Source of the DNA: DASSCW01 sp036555005
GTDB taxonomy: Bacteria; Chloroflexota; Limnocylindria; QHBO01
Assembly (NCBI GenBank): GCA_036555005.1
Contig: DATBME010000005.1
Location: 1 to 25,067, forward strand
Length of the DNA stretch: 25,067 bases
Reading direction: 5' to 3'
Position 1 is the first letter of the stretch, and every line of letters begins with the position of its first letter. The position numbers and the translations under genes are program-made. Below the pieces are notes generated by a model. That model saw nothing but the letters and a program-made list of their open reading frames with translations, had not been told where the DNA came from and ran no database searches. This document shows, one piece after another, positions 16,924-23,570 of the stretch.

Positions 16924-16950
16924 AAAAAGACCGCGCAGCCTTGCGCAGTC
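16924..16950 (-). terminator. Intrinsic-terminator-like hairpin in the CBS operon leader
   Basis: On the minus strand GACTGCGCA (16950-16942), loop AGGC, and TGCGCGGTC (16937-16929) form a 9-bp stem with one G-U wobble, followed at once by TTTTT (16928-16924). It ends about 20 bases before the GTG of the CBS gene, just upstream of that gene's ribosome site. There is no T-run on the other strand, so it would act only towards the CBS operon. Confidence 0.75.
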
Positions 16951-17017
16951 TCCACCATTCGCATCGGGCTAAGGGCCGATGCCACACCCGCCGGCGGACG
17001 CCGGCAAGCGGATGCTA
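16951..17017 (-). promoter_or_regulatory. Promoter and structured leader upstream of the CBS-ArsB/NhaD-CPA2 operon
   Basis: Minus-strand TAGCAT (17017-17012) is a likely -10 element, giving a start near 17005. The transcript would begin with hairpin GCCGGC-N4-GCCGGC (17005-16990), continue with a 7-bp perfect stem GCATCGG/CCGATGC (16982-16961), and then enter the terminator hairpin. A leader of about 100 bases with this order is what an attenuator or riboswitch looks like; I do not recognise a known class. Confidence 0.45.
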
Positions 17018-17056
17018 GCCGCCCGGCTCGGTGGCAGGCAAGCCGTGAGCGGCCGG

Positions 17057-17062
17057 TATGAT
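17057..17062 (+). promoter_or_regulatory. -10 element of the KefB-like antiporter gene
   Basis: TATGAT matches the -10 consensus at five of six positions. Six bases later an ATG at 17069 opens a six-codon frame (M-G-A-H-P-P) that stops at 17087-17089, five bases before the antiporter ATG at 17094. This may be a leaderless upstream ORF with reinitiation. Confidence 0.5.
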
Positions 17063-17068
17063 CGGGCC

Positions 17069-17089
17069 ATGGGAGCCCACCCGCCGTGA
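17069..17089 (+). CDS. Possible six-codon leader peptide
   Basis: ATG 17069 lies exactly where transcription from TATGAT is expected to begin, and the frame stops after six residues, just before the antiporter gene. There is no Shine-Dalgarno sequence in good position for the antiporter ATG, so coupling through this short frame is plausible. It could be chance. Confidence 0.25.
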   Translation: MGAHPP

Positions 17090-17093
17090 CCCG

Positions 17094-18755
17094 ATGACCG
17101 GCAGCCTCGCCATCACCCTCCTCGCGGCCCTGGGCGCAGCCCTGGTCCTGGGCACGATCGCGCACCGCCTGCGCATGGCACCGATGATCGGCTACATCGC
17201 GGCGGGGCTGGTGGTGGGGCCGTTCACGCCGGGCATCCAGGCCGACCCCGAGGAGGTGCAGGCGCTCGCCGACATCGGCGTGGCACTCCTCATGTTCAGC
17301 ATCGGCCTGCAGTTCCGGATGGCCGAGCTGTGGCAGGTCGGTCGGCTGGTCCTGATCGGCGCCCCGCTGCAGGTGGCGATCACCATGGCCCTCGGCGTCG
17401 GGACAAGCATGCTGCTGGGGATCGGGTTCATCGAGGCGCTGTTCATCGGCGCCTCCGTCAGCGTCTGCTCCAGCGTGGTCCTCGCCAAGGTCGCCGGCGA
17501 GCGCGACCTGGAGGCCACGCTGCACGGGCGGATCGCGCTGTCGTGGTCGATCGTGCAGGACCTGCTGACGGTGGTGCTGGTGGTCCTGCTCTCCGCTGTG
17601 GCCGCGCCGGCCGAGGACCCGTTCGTCGGCGCCCTCCTGTCTAGCACCATCGCGCTGGGCTTCGTGGCGGCGGTGCTCATCATCGGCTCGCGCGTGCTGC
17701 CCGCCCTGCTGGGGCGGATCGCGCATCTCGGCTCCCGCGAGCTGTTCGTGGTGGCGGTGGCGGTGGTCGCCATCGGCACCGCCGCGCTCGCCCACGAGGT
17801 CGGCGTGTCGGTGGCGCTGGGCGCCTTCGTCGCCGGCCTTGCCCTGGCCGAGTCCGACCTGGCGGCCAGCGTGCTGGGCGAGGTGGTGCCCCTCCGCGAG
17901 CTGTTCGCCACCGTCTTCTTCGTGTTCATCGGCCTGCTGCTGGAGCCTGGCGTGGTGCTGGCGGCGTGGCCGCTGGTCCTCACCCTGCTGCTGGTCATCA
18001 CGCTGGGCAAGGCCGTTCCCATCGCCGGCATCGTGGCCGCCGGCGGCCACCGCCTGCCCACGGCGCTGCGCGTGGGTGGGCTGCTGGGCCAGAGCGGCGA
18101 GTTCAGCTTCGTGCTGGCCACCGTCGGCCTGGAGCTGGGTGTGCTGGGATCGGAGACCTTCAGCCAGGCGATGGGCGCGGTGGTGCTCTCCATCCTGGCG
18201 GCAGGCCCACTGGCGGCCGTCGCCGCTCGCTTCGGAGACTGGCTGTCCCCCCGCGTGGCGCCGGCGCCTGCCATCGCCGAGGCCAACCCGGCGGCCGAGA
18301 TGCGTCGCCACACGATCGTGGCCGGCTACGGGGCGGTGGGCAGGACGGTGGCGCGCGTGCTCCAGGCCCGGGGCATCCCATGGGTGGCCATCGACGCCGA
18401 CTACCCCATGGTGCGCGGCGCGTCAGCGTCGGGGTTGCCGATCATCTACGGCAACGCCGGCACGCCGTCCGTGCTCGACGTGGCGCGCGTGGACCAGGCC
18501 AGCACCGTGGTCTTCGCCATCGACGACTCGCTCGCCATCCGCCAGGCGGTGCAGCACGCCCTGCGGCAGAACGAGCGGCTGCACGTCGTGGCCCGCGCCC
18601 ATTCCTCGCAGGAGGAGGCGGAGCTGCGGCGGATGGGCGTGGCGCGGGTGATCACCGCCGAGCGTGAGCTGGGCAATGAGCTGGTGCGCCACACCCTCTG
18701 GCGCTACGGGGTCAGCGAGCGCGAGATCGACGCCATCCTGCGCCGGCGCCAATGA
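17094..18755 (+). CDS. KefB/YbaL-like CPA2 antiporter with TrkA-N domain
   Basis: A 553-residue protein. The N-terminal ~385 residues are a CPA2 antiporter (LRMAPMIGYIAAGLVVGP, LLMFSIGLQFR, SVSVCSSVVLAKV, WSIVQDLLTVVL). The ion-binding site reads Gln155-Asp156, the form seen in K+/H+ exchangers, unlike the DD pair of the other antiporter in this window. The C-terminal part from about residue 403 is a TrkA-N/RCK domain with the Rossmann loop GYGAVGRTVA (410-419), then VAIDADY and IYGNAGTPSVL, which binds NAD(H) or nucleotides and gates transport. Likely role: K+ efflux or K+/H+ exchange. ATG 17094 is chosen because the first helix starts there. It converges with the HAD gene 6 bases away. Confidence 0.9.
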   Translation: MTGSLAITLLAALGAALVLGTIAHRLRMAPMIGYIAAGLVVGPFTPGIQADPEEVQALADIGVALLMFSIGLQFRMAELWQVGRLVLIGAPLQVAITMALGVGTSMLLGIGFIEALFIGASVSVCSSVVLAKVAGERDLEATLHGRIALSWSIVQDLLTVVLVVLLSAVAAPAEDPFVGALLSSTIALGFVAAVLIIGSRVLPALLGRIAHLGSRELFVVAVAVVAIGTAALAHEVGVSVALGAFVAGLALAESDLAASVLGEVVPLRELFATVFFVFIGLLLEPGVVLAAWPLVLTLLLVITLGKAVPIAGIVAAGGHRLPTALRVGGLLGQSGEFSFVLATVGLELGVLGSETFSQAMGAVVLSILAAGPLAAVAARFGDWLSPRVAPAPAIAEANPAAEMRRHTIVAGYGAVGRTVARVLQARGIPWVAIDADYPMVRGASASGLPIIYGNAGTPSVLDVARVDQASTVVFAIDDSLAIRQAVQHALRQNERLHVVARAHSSQEEAELRRMGVARVITAERELGNELVRHTLWRYGVSEREIDAILRRRQ

Positions 18756-18761
18756 GCCGGC

Positions 18762-19412
18762 TTAGCTTTGGTCCGCCCAGGCCTCGCCGATGCGTTCGAC
18801 CAGCTCGTCGAGCGAGTGCACCACCATCGCCGGGCTGGCCCCATCCGGTGGCTGGATGAGTCCCCACGGCCCGCGACGGATCCAGACCGCACGCATTCCC
18901 GCCGCCGTGGCGGGCAGCACGTCGTTGTCCACCCGATCGCCGACGTAGGCCACCGCCGCCGGATCCGGGCCGCCCAGGAGCTCGAGCAGCCGCGCGTAGA
19001 ACGCCGGGTCGGGCTTGTGGACCCCCAGCTCGTCGGACATGGCCATCACCTCGGGGCGGATGCCCACGGCTCGCAGCTCCGCCGAGCGGCTGGCGGGCTG
19101 GTTGCCGACCACGGCCACCCGATAGCCGCGCGCGGCCAGGCTCTCGATCGAGGCCCGCGCATCGGGATAGAGGTCCTCCTCCCGAAAGCCACCGTAGCGG
19201 CGCTCCACCTCGGGCATCCAAGCCCGCCAGGTTGGCTCATCGATCCCGAACTTGCCGAAGATGCTGCCGTGCACCTCCCCCTGCTGGATCACCGCACCCA
19301 GCATCGCCATCAGGCTCAGGCGCGGGATGCCCATCACGTCGGCCCAGGTGGCCCAGATGCGCGACTCGTCGACGAGCGTCTCACCGACGTCCAGCGCCAC
19401 CCATCGGTCCAT
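18762..19412 (-). CDS. HAD-superfamily hydrolase
   Basis: A 216-residue haloacid-dehalogenase-type phosphatase. Motif I is ALDVGETLVD with nucleophile Asp8; the usual second acid of DxD is Gly here, a variant found in several HAD subgroups, so phosphatase activity is less certain. Motif II is VVGNQPAS, motif III the Lys in GVHKPDPAFY, and motif IV YVGDRVDNDV. A helical cap lies between motifs I and II. ATG 19412 follows the HIT stop by 10 bases on the same strand, so the two genes form a small operon. The substrate is unknown. Confidence 0.82.
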   Translation of the reverse strand: MDRWVALDVGETLVDESRIWATWADVMGIPRLSLMAMLGAVIQQGEVHGSIFGKFGIDEPTWRAWMPEVERRYGGFREEDLYPDARASIESLAARGYRVAVVGNQPASRSAELRAVGIRPEVMAMSDELGVHKPDPAFYARLLELLGGPDPAAVAYVGDRVDNDVLPATAAGMRAVWIRRGPWGLIQPPDGASPAMVVHSLDELVERIGEAWADQS

Positions 19413-19422
19413 CAGCCGGCCA

Positions 19423-19950
19423 TCAGGCGTTCATCAGCTCGCGCACGAGCTCGATCACCGCGCGCGCCTCTGCCGCCGGCACCGGCGGGTGGGCGAGGCT
19501 GACCATCTCGGTGGCGCCGGACGGCAGCTTCCGCTCCTCCACCTCCCCGGTCAGGATGGCCGTGTTCAGGACGCCCGCCGGTCGGTTCGGGGCCAGGTGG
19601 ACATGCAGGTGCGGGATCCCGCCGCCGAAGACGTAGGCGTAGACCAGCTGCGCGCCGGTTGCCTCACGCAGGACGTGCGAGACGCGGGCGATGGCCGATC
19701 CGAAGGTTGCGGCCTCCGGACCGTCCAGGTCGGCGAGGTACGGGATGTGGCGGAGCGGCTCGAGGTAGGCGAAGCCCAGCGTCTCGCCGCGCACGGCCAT
19801 GGAGAGGCGCCAGTGAGCGTCGCGCCAGACCTCGGTGCGCTGCAGCTCCTCGTCGCCGGCCGGACCGGCGCAGAGGGTGCAATCGGTATCGGTCCCGGTG
19901 TCGCTCCGGGTCTCGCTCCGGGTCTCGCTCCGGGTCTCGCTCTGGCTCAT
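19423..19950 (-). CDS. HIT-family nucleotide-binding protein with repeat N-terminus
   Basis: A 175-residue HIT-domain protein. The catalytic histidine triad is HLHVHLAP; CTLC near residue 24 is probably half of a zinc site. HIT proteins hydrolyse or transfer nucleotides (for example dinucleoside polyphosphates or AMP-lysine type adducts). The first ~20 residues are a low-complexity SETR-type repeat encoded by 12-bp tandem repeats, so the true start could lie downstream, but no good alternative start precedes the CTLC motif. ATG 19950 is preceded by TAGGAT and 6 bases, so the transcript is likely leaderless. The gene heads a two-gene operon with the HAD hydrolase. Confidence 0.83.
   Translation of the reverse strand: MSQSETRSETRSETRSDTGTDTDCTLCAGPAGDEELQRTEVWRDAHWRLSMAVRGETLGFAYLEPLRHIPYLADLDGPEAATFGSAIARVSHVLREATGAQLVYAYVFGGGIPHLHVHLAPNRPAGVLNTAILTGEVEERKLPSGATEMVSLAHPPVPAAEARAVIELVRELMNA
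19894..19941. repeat. 12-bp tandem repeat at the start of the HIT gene
   Basis: Three perfect copies of CCGGGTCTCGCT (19906-19917, 19918-19929, 19930-19941) and one copy with two mismatches (19894-19905). On the coding strand each unit encodes Ser-Glu-Thr-Arg. Because 12 is a multiple of 3, unit gain or loss would change length but not frame. Confidence 0.85.
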
Positions 19951-19956
19951 GGACCG

Positions 19957-19962
19957 ATCCTA
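19957..19962 (-). promoter_or_regulatory. Probable leaderless -10 of the HIT gene
   Basis: Minus-strand TAGGAT is followed by exactly 6 bases and then ATG 19950, so the expected transcription start is the A of the start codon. No ribosome site is present. Confidence 0.45.
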
Positions 19963-20032
19963 CCCTCGCCGGGTGCTCAGTGGTCGCCGTCTCAGCCGGC
20001 GAGTCAACGGACCAGGGAGCATGGCGGGCATG

Positions 20033-20105
20033 GCGGATTCGGTGATAGGACCCACGGAATCAGTGGTCGTGATCGAGCCACATCGCGGAATCGGTAGGGC
20101 ATCTC
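20033..20105. repeat. Three direct copies of CGGAATCGGT-like motif
   Basis: CGGATTCGGT (20034), CGGAATCAGT (20055) and CGGAATCGGT (20096) lie 21 and 41 bases apart, near-integral turns of DNA. They sit in the 212 bases between pntB's stop and the HIT promoter. They could be binding sites for a regulator, or chance. Confidence 0.3.
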
Positions 20106-20162
20106 TCGCGGGCAGAGGCTCGTTGGTCGGATGACCCGCATGCTGGGAATGGTGAGCCGAAA

Positions 20163-21566
20163 CTAGGCCTGCTTGACGCCCGCCACCAGGTTCTCGACGG
20201 ACGGCTTCGCATCGCCGAACAGCATCGTGGTCTTGGGGTTGCTGAACAGCGGATTCGGGATGCCCGCGAAGCCCGTCCCGCGGCCGCGCTTCAGGACCAC
20301 GATGTTCTGCGCCTGGTCCACGTTCAGGATCGGCATGCCGGAGATCGGGGAGCCCTCCTCGCGGGCCAGCGGGTTGACGACGTCGTTGGCGCCGATGACC
20401 AGCGCCACATCGGTCTCATCGAAGTCGTCGTTGATCTCGTCCATCTCCTTGAGGCGGTCGTAGGGCACGTTCGCCTCGGCCAGCAGCACGTTCATGTGGC
20501 CGGGCATGCGGCCCGCCACCGGGTGGATGGCGAACTGCACGTCCACGCCACGCGCCAGCAGCAGGTCCATCAGCTCGCGGACCGGGCCCTGCGCCTGGGC
20601 CACCGCCATGCCGTAGCCGGGCACGATGACCACCTTCGAACCGTAGGCCATGAGCACCGCCGCGTCCTCGGCGCTGATCTCGCGCAGCTGCTCCTCGCCC
20701 TCGGCGCCGGCCGCCACCGCCTCCCCGCCGGTGCCGAAGCCGGCGAACAGGACGTTGAACAAGGACCGGTTCATGGCCCGGCACATGAGCTGGGTCAGGA
20801 TGGCGCCGGAGGCACCGACCAGGGTGCCGGCGATCAGCAGCGCGTAGTTGCCCAGCACGAAGCCGGTGGCCGCCACCGCGATGCCGGTGTACGAGTTGAG
20901 CAGGGAGACCACCACCGGCATGTCGGCGCCCCCGATCGGCATCACCAGCTGCACGCCCAGCACCAGCGCCAGCCCGCAGAACAGGAGGAAGAGCGGCACG
21001 CTGTTCTCGACGGCGGCCAGATAGACGCCGAGCGCCACCAGCGCCAGGAACAGCACCGCGGTCACGACCTGTGAGCCGGGGTACTTGACCGGCCGCGCCG
21101 CGACGATGCCCTGCAGCTTGCCGAAGGCGATGATCGAGCCGGTCAGCGAGACGGAGCCGATCACCGCGCCCAGCAGGGTCGCGATCATGAAGGGCAGCGA
21201 CAGCAGCTCGCCGGGATGCTCGCCCGTGTCGCGCAGGAACTCGGCGATCGCCACCACGGCCGCCGCCCCACCACCGGCGCCGTTGAAGATGGCGACCATC
21301 TGCGGCATGGCGGTCATCGGCACGCGGCGCGCGCCCAGGACGCCGACCACCGTGCCAACCAGCCCGCCCACGGCCAGGATCCACCAGTTGGCGAGCATCC
21401 CCTCGACCGTGAAGAAGGTCCACAGGATGATCAGCGCCATGCCCGCCGCGCCCAGCTGGTTGCCGCGGCGCGCGGTCGCCGGCGAGGCCAGGAACTTCAA
21501 CGCCAGGATGAAGGTGACCGAGCCGACCAGCCAGACGAGGTAGGTCAGCACCTGGAGCAGATCCAT
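20163..21566 (-). CDS. pntB: NAD(P)+ transhydrogenase subunit beta
   Basis: A 467-residue membrane protein, the beta subunit of the proton-translocating Re/Si-specific transhydrogenase. The N-terminal ~270 residues carry the membrane helices, including FNGAGGGAAAVVAIAEF. The C-terminal part is the NADP(H)-binding domain III: VVIVPGYGMAVAQAQGPV (about 313-330), FAIHPVAGRMPGHMNVLLAE, VIGANDVVNP and the conserved KRGRGTGFAGIPNPLF, ending TMLFGDAK. The enzyme uses the proton gradient to drive hydride transfer from NADH to NADP+. Start ATG 21566 directly abuts the stop of the small alpha subunit. Full length. Confidence 0.96.
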   Translation of the reverse strand: MDLLQVLTYLVWLVGSVTFILALKFLASPATARRGNQLGAAGMALIILWTFFTVEGMLANWWILAVGGLVGTVVGVLGARRVPMTAMPQMVAIFNGAGGGAAAVVAIAEFLRDTGEHPGELLSLPFMIATLLGAVIGSVSLTGSIIAFGKLQGIVAARPVKYPGSQVVTAVLFLALVALGVYLAAVENSVPLFLLFCGLALVLGVQLVMPIGGADMPVVVSLLNSYTGIAVAATGFVLGNYALLIAGTLVGASGAILTQLMCRAMNRSLFNVLFAGFGTGGEAVAAGAEGEEQLREISAEDAAVLMAYGSKVVIVPGYGMAVAQAQGPVRELMDLLLARGVDVQFAIHPVAGRMPGHMNVLLAEANVPYDRLKEMDEINDDFDETDVALVIGANDVVNPLAREEGSPISGMPILNVDQAQNIVVLKRGRGTGFAGIPNPLFSNPKTTMLFGDAKPSVENLVAGVKQA

Positions 21567-21884
21567 CTACTCGCGGCCCCCCGGGCGCTTGCGGAACATC
21601 TCCAGCATGCGGTCGGTGACCACGAAGCCGCCGACCACGTTGATGGTGCCCAACGTGACGCCCAGCAGGGCCAGAATGATGCGCAACGGCCCCTCGGCCG
21701 TGGCGGCGACCAGCATGGCGCCCACCACGATCACGCCGTGGATGGCGTTGGCGCCGCTCATCAGCGGGGTGTGCAGCATGGTCGGCACCTTGGAGACGAC
21801 CTCGTAGCCGACGAAGCCGGCCAGCACCAGGACATAGAGCGCCGCGATCAGCGCGAACGGGTCGAGCGTGCTGGCATCGGACAT
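21567..21884 (-). CDS. pntAB: NAD(P)+ transhydrogenase subunit alpha, membrane part
   Basis: A 105-residue protein corresponding to the membrane portion of the alpha subunit, encoded separately as in three-subunit transhydrogenases. Membrane segments at about 11-30, 50-64 and 67-91, including the conserved VVSKVPTMLHTPLMSGANAI and NVVGGFVVTDRML. ATG 21884 shares one base with the stop of the large alpha gene (TGATG). The transcript continues straight into pntB. Confidence 0.94.
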   Translation of the reverse strand: MSDASTLDPFALIAALYVLVLAGFVGYEVVSKVPTMLHTPLMSGANAIHGVIVVGAMLVAATAEGPLRIILALLGVTLGTINVVGGFVVTDRMLEMFRKRPGGRE

Positions 21885-23137
21885 CAGGCGCCTCCCTTCT
21901 CTGATTGGGCCGACGGGTCCGGCTGAGCCGATGCTTCCGGCTGGGCCGGTTCGTGTGGCTGAGCCGATGGACCGGCCGCGGCAGGCGTGGGCTCGATCCC
22001 CAGCGCCGCCGCGGTCGCGGGGTGCACGACCTTGCCGTCGTGGGTGATGGTCGCTCCGGCGGTGATCTCGTCGGTGAAGTCGAGCTCCAGCTTGCCGTCC
22101 TTCAGCAGGTGCTTGACCAGCGTCTGGACGTTCTTGGCGTACATCTGGGTGGCGCTGCCGGGCATGGTGGCCGGCAGGTTGGTGAAGCCGATGATCCGCA
22201 CGCCGTTGTCGGTCACGATCTCCTTGCCCGACTCGGTCAGCTCCGTGTTGCCCCCCATCTCGGCGGCCATGTCCACGATCACGCTGCCGGGCCGCATGCT
22301 CTTGATCATGTCGGCGGTGATCAGCTTCGGCGCCGGCCGGCCGGGGATGAGGGCGGTGGTGATGACCGCATCGGCCTCCCCCACCCGGCTGGCGATCAGC
22401 TCTGCCTGGCGCCGCTTGTAGTCGTCGCTCATCTCGCGCGCGTAGCCGCCGGCCGTCTCGGCCTGCGCCTTCTCCTCGTCGGTCATCTCGACTTCCAGGA
22501 AGGTGCCGCCCAGGGACTCGACCTGCTCCTTGACGACTGGCCGCACGTCGGTCGCCTCGACCACGGCGCCCATCCGCTTGGCGGTGCCGATCGCCATCAG
22601 CCCGGCCACGCCGGCGCCGAAGACCAGCACCCGCGCCGGGCGCACGGTGCCCGCGGCAGTGGTAAGCAGGGGCATGAACTTCGGCAGCCGCTCGGCCGCC
22701 AGCAGCACGGCCTTGTAGCCGCCCACCGTGGCCTGGGAGCTGAGCGTGTCCATCGCCTGCGCGCGGGTGATGCGCGGGATCGCATCCATGCTGAAGGCGG
22801 TGACCTTCGCCTCCGCCAGCCGCTCGGCCAGCTTGGGGTTGGCCAGCGTGCCCAGCGTCCCGATCAGGACGGTGCCGGGCTTCAGGAAGGCGATCTCCTC
22901 ATCGGTGGGGCGCCCCACGCGCAGCACCATGTCGGCCTGTCCGTACAACGCCGGGGCATCGGGAACGATGGTGGCGCCGGCCTCGCCGTAGTCCGCATCG
23001 GGCAGGTGGGAGCCGTCGCCCGCACCGGCCTGCACCAGCACCTCCACCCCGTCGCCGACCAGCTGGCCGGCCGCCTGGGGAGTGAGCGCGACTCGCGTTT
23101 CGCCGGGCGCGGTTTCGCGTGGGACAGCGATCTTCAT
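21884..23137 (-). CDS. pntAA: NAD(P)+ transhydrogenase subunit alpha, NAD(H)-binding part
   Basis: A 417-residue cytoplasmic subunit (domain I) that binds NAD(H) and resembles alanine dehydrogenase. Seen: MKIAVPRE at the start, IPRITRAQAMD (120-130), the Rossmann loop FGAGVAGLMA (173-182), ATDVRP, IPGRPAPKLIT and SVIVDMAAEMGGN. The last ~40 residues are a Pro/Ala/Gln/Ser-rich low-complexity tail with repeats such as SAQPDPSAQ; many homologues have a short linker here, but this one is long. ATG 23137 is preferred to ATG 23143 because AGGA is correctly spaced for it. A minus-strand TACACT at 23248-23243 may be the -10 element. Confidence 0.94.
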   Translation of the reverse strand: MKIAVPRETAPGETRVALTPQAAGQLVGDGVEVLVQAGAGDGSHLPDADYGEAGATIVPDAPALYGQADMVLRVGRPTDEEIAFLKPGTVLIGTLGTLANPKLAERLAEAKVTAFSMDAIPRITRAQAMDTLSSQATVGGYKAVLLAAERLPKFMPLLTTAAGTVRPARVLVFGAGVAGLMAIGTAKRMGAVVEATDVRPVVKEQVESLGGTFLEVEMTDEEKAQAETAGGYAREMSDDYKRRQAELIASRVGEADAVITTALIPGRPAPKLITADMIKSMRPGSVIVDMAAEMGGNTELTESGKEIVTDNGVRIIGFTNLPATMPGSATQMYAKNVQTLVKHLLKDGKLELDFTDEITAGATITHDGKVVHPATAAALGIEPTPAAAGPSAQPHEPAQPEASAQPDPSAQSEKGGA

Positions 23138-23405
23138 CCGCATTCCTGAATGGGTCGTGTGGTGCGCCGCCGGGCTTGGCGCGCCTCGCACACAGGCCGA
23201 ACCGCCCGCGGCGGTGCGTAGCAGGGCGGTTCGGGAATCGAAGTGTAGCCGATCGGCCAACCATCGTGGCGGGGGCGCCGGGCTGTGGGGTCGCGATGCC
23301 GAAATGTCGGGTAACGGGCGCCTTGGGGATCGGCTCCACGCACGGGGCGGCCGAAATATCGCGCTCCAATGCCCGTGAGTAGGGCTAATCGGCTCCGACC
23401 GGTGG

Positions 23406-23432
23406 CGGGACGCCCGATAAATGCGCGTCCCG
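23406..23432. promoter_or_regulatory. 8-bp inverted repeat
   Basis: CGGGACGC (23406-23413) and GCGTCCCG (23425-23432) are perfect complements with an 11-base loop. It lies mid-way in the divergent region and could be a hairpin or operator. Confidence 0.35.
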
Positions 23433-23438
23433 ACCCCT

Positions 23439-23452
23439 GGAACCGCGGTTCC
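23439..23452. promoter_or_regulatory. 14-bp perfect palindrome
   Basis: GGAACCGCGGTTCC is fully self-complementary, with half-sites GGAACC and GGTTCC. It lies 7 bases after the 8-bp stem and about 77 bases before the presumed -10 of the ABC genes. Confidence 0.4.
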
Positions 23453-23501
23453 CGCGCCGTTGGACCGATATTTCGGCGCTGCCAGGGCAGGGCCGGGGCG
23501 T

Positions 23502-23534
23502 GGCGGTGTGCTGTCACCGCCAATCGGCTACCGT
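23502..23534 (+). promoter_or_regulatory. Operator-like dyad and -10 element of the ABC transporter genes
   Basis: GGCGGTG (23502-23508) and CACCGCC (23515-23521) form a perfect 7-bp dyad with a 6-base spacer, covering the -35 position relative to TACCGT at 23529-23534. A start near 23541 would give a 30-base leader with ribosome site GGGGAGG at 23557-23563. A regulator bound at the dyad would block the promoter. Confidence 0.4.
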
Positions 23535-23570
23535 GAGCAGGCTGCAGCAGCACCGCGGGGAGGCGAGCCC

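Larger units (their letters stand above)
23298..23477. repeat. Three copies of a CCGA-N4-TCG[G/C] site
   Basis: GCCGAAATGTCGG (23298-23310), GCCGAAATATCG (23350-23361) and CGATATTTCGGC (23466-23477). The last two are exact 12-base reverse complements of each other. Copies 1 and 3 have perfect CCGA/TCGG half-sites with a 4-base spacer; copy 2 ends in TCGC. They look like binding sites of one dimeric regulator. Confidence 0.45.
23138..23570. promoter_or_regulatory. Dyad-rich divergent intergenic region
   Basis: 433 bases between pntAA (minus) and the ABC ATPase gene (plus), with no supported gene. It holds a candidate -10 for each direction (minus 23248-23243; plus 23529-23534) and many dyads: CCGATCGG at 23250-23257, three CCGA-N4-TCG sites, an 8-bp stem, a 14-bp palindrome and a 7-bp dyad before the ABC promoter. 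This density suggests regulation of one or both operons. Confidence 0.5.

Noticed and set aside
16530..18311. Very long open frames antisense to known genes (here, and also at 7503-9293 minus).
   Set aside because: They are rich in Arg, Gly, Ala and His, lack recognisable domains, and lie opposite well-supported genes; typical by-products of high GC content.
19894..20105. Possible CRISPR-like repeats.
   Set aside because: The units are 10-12 bases, either tandem without spacers or unevenly spaced, and no cas genes are present.
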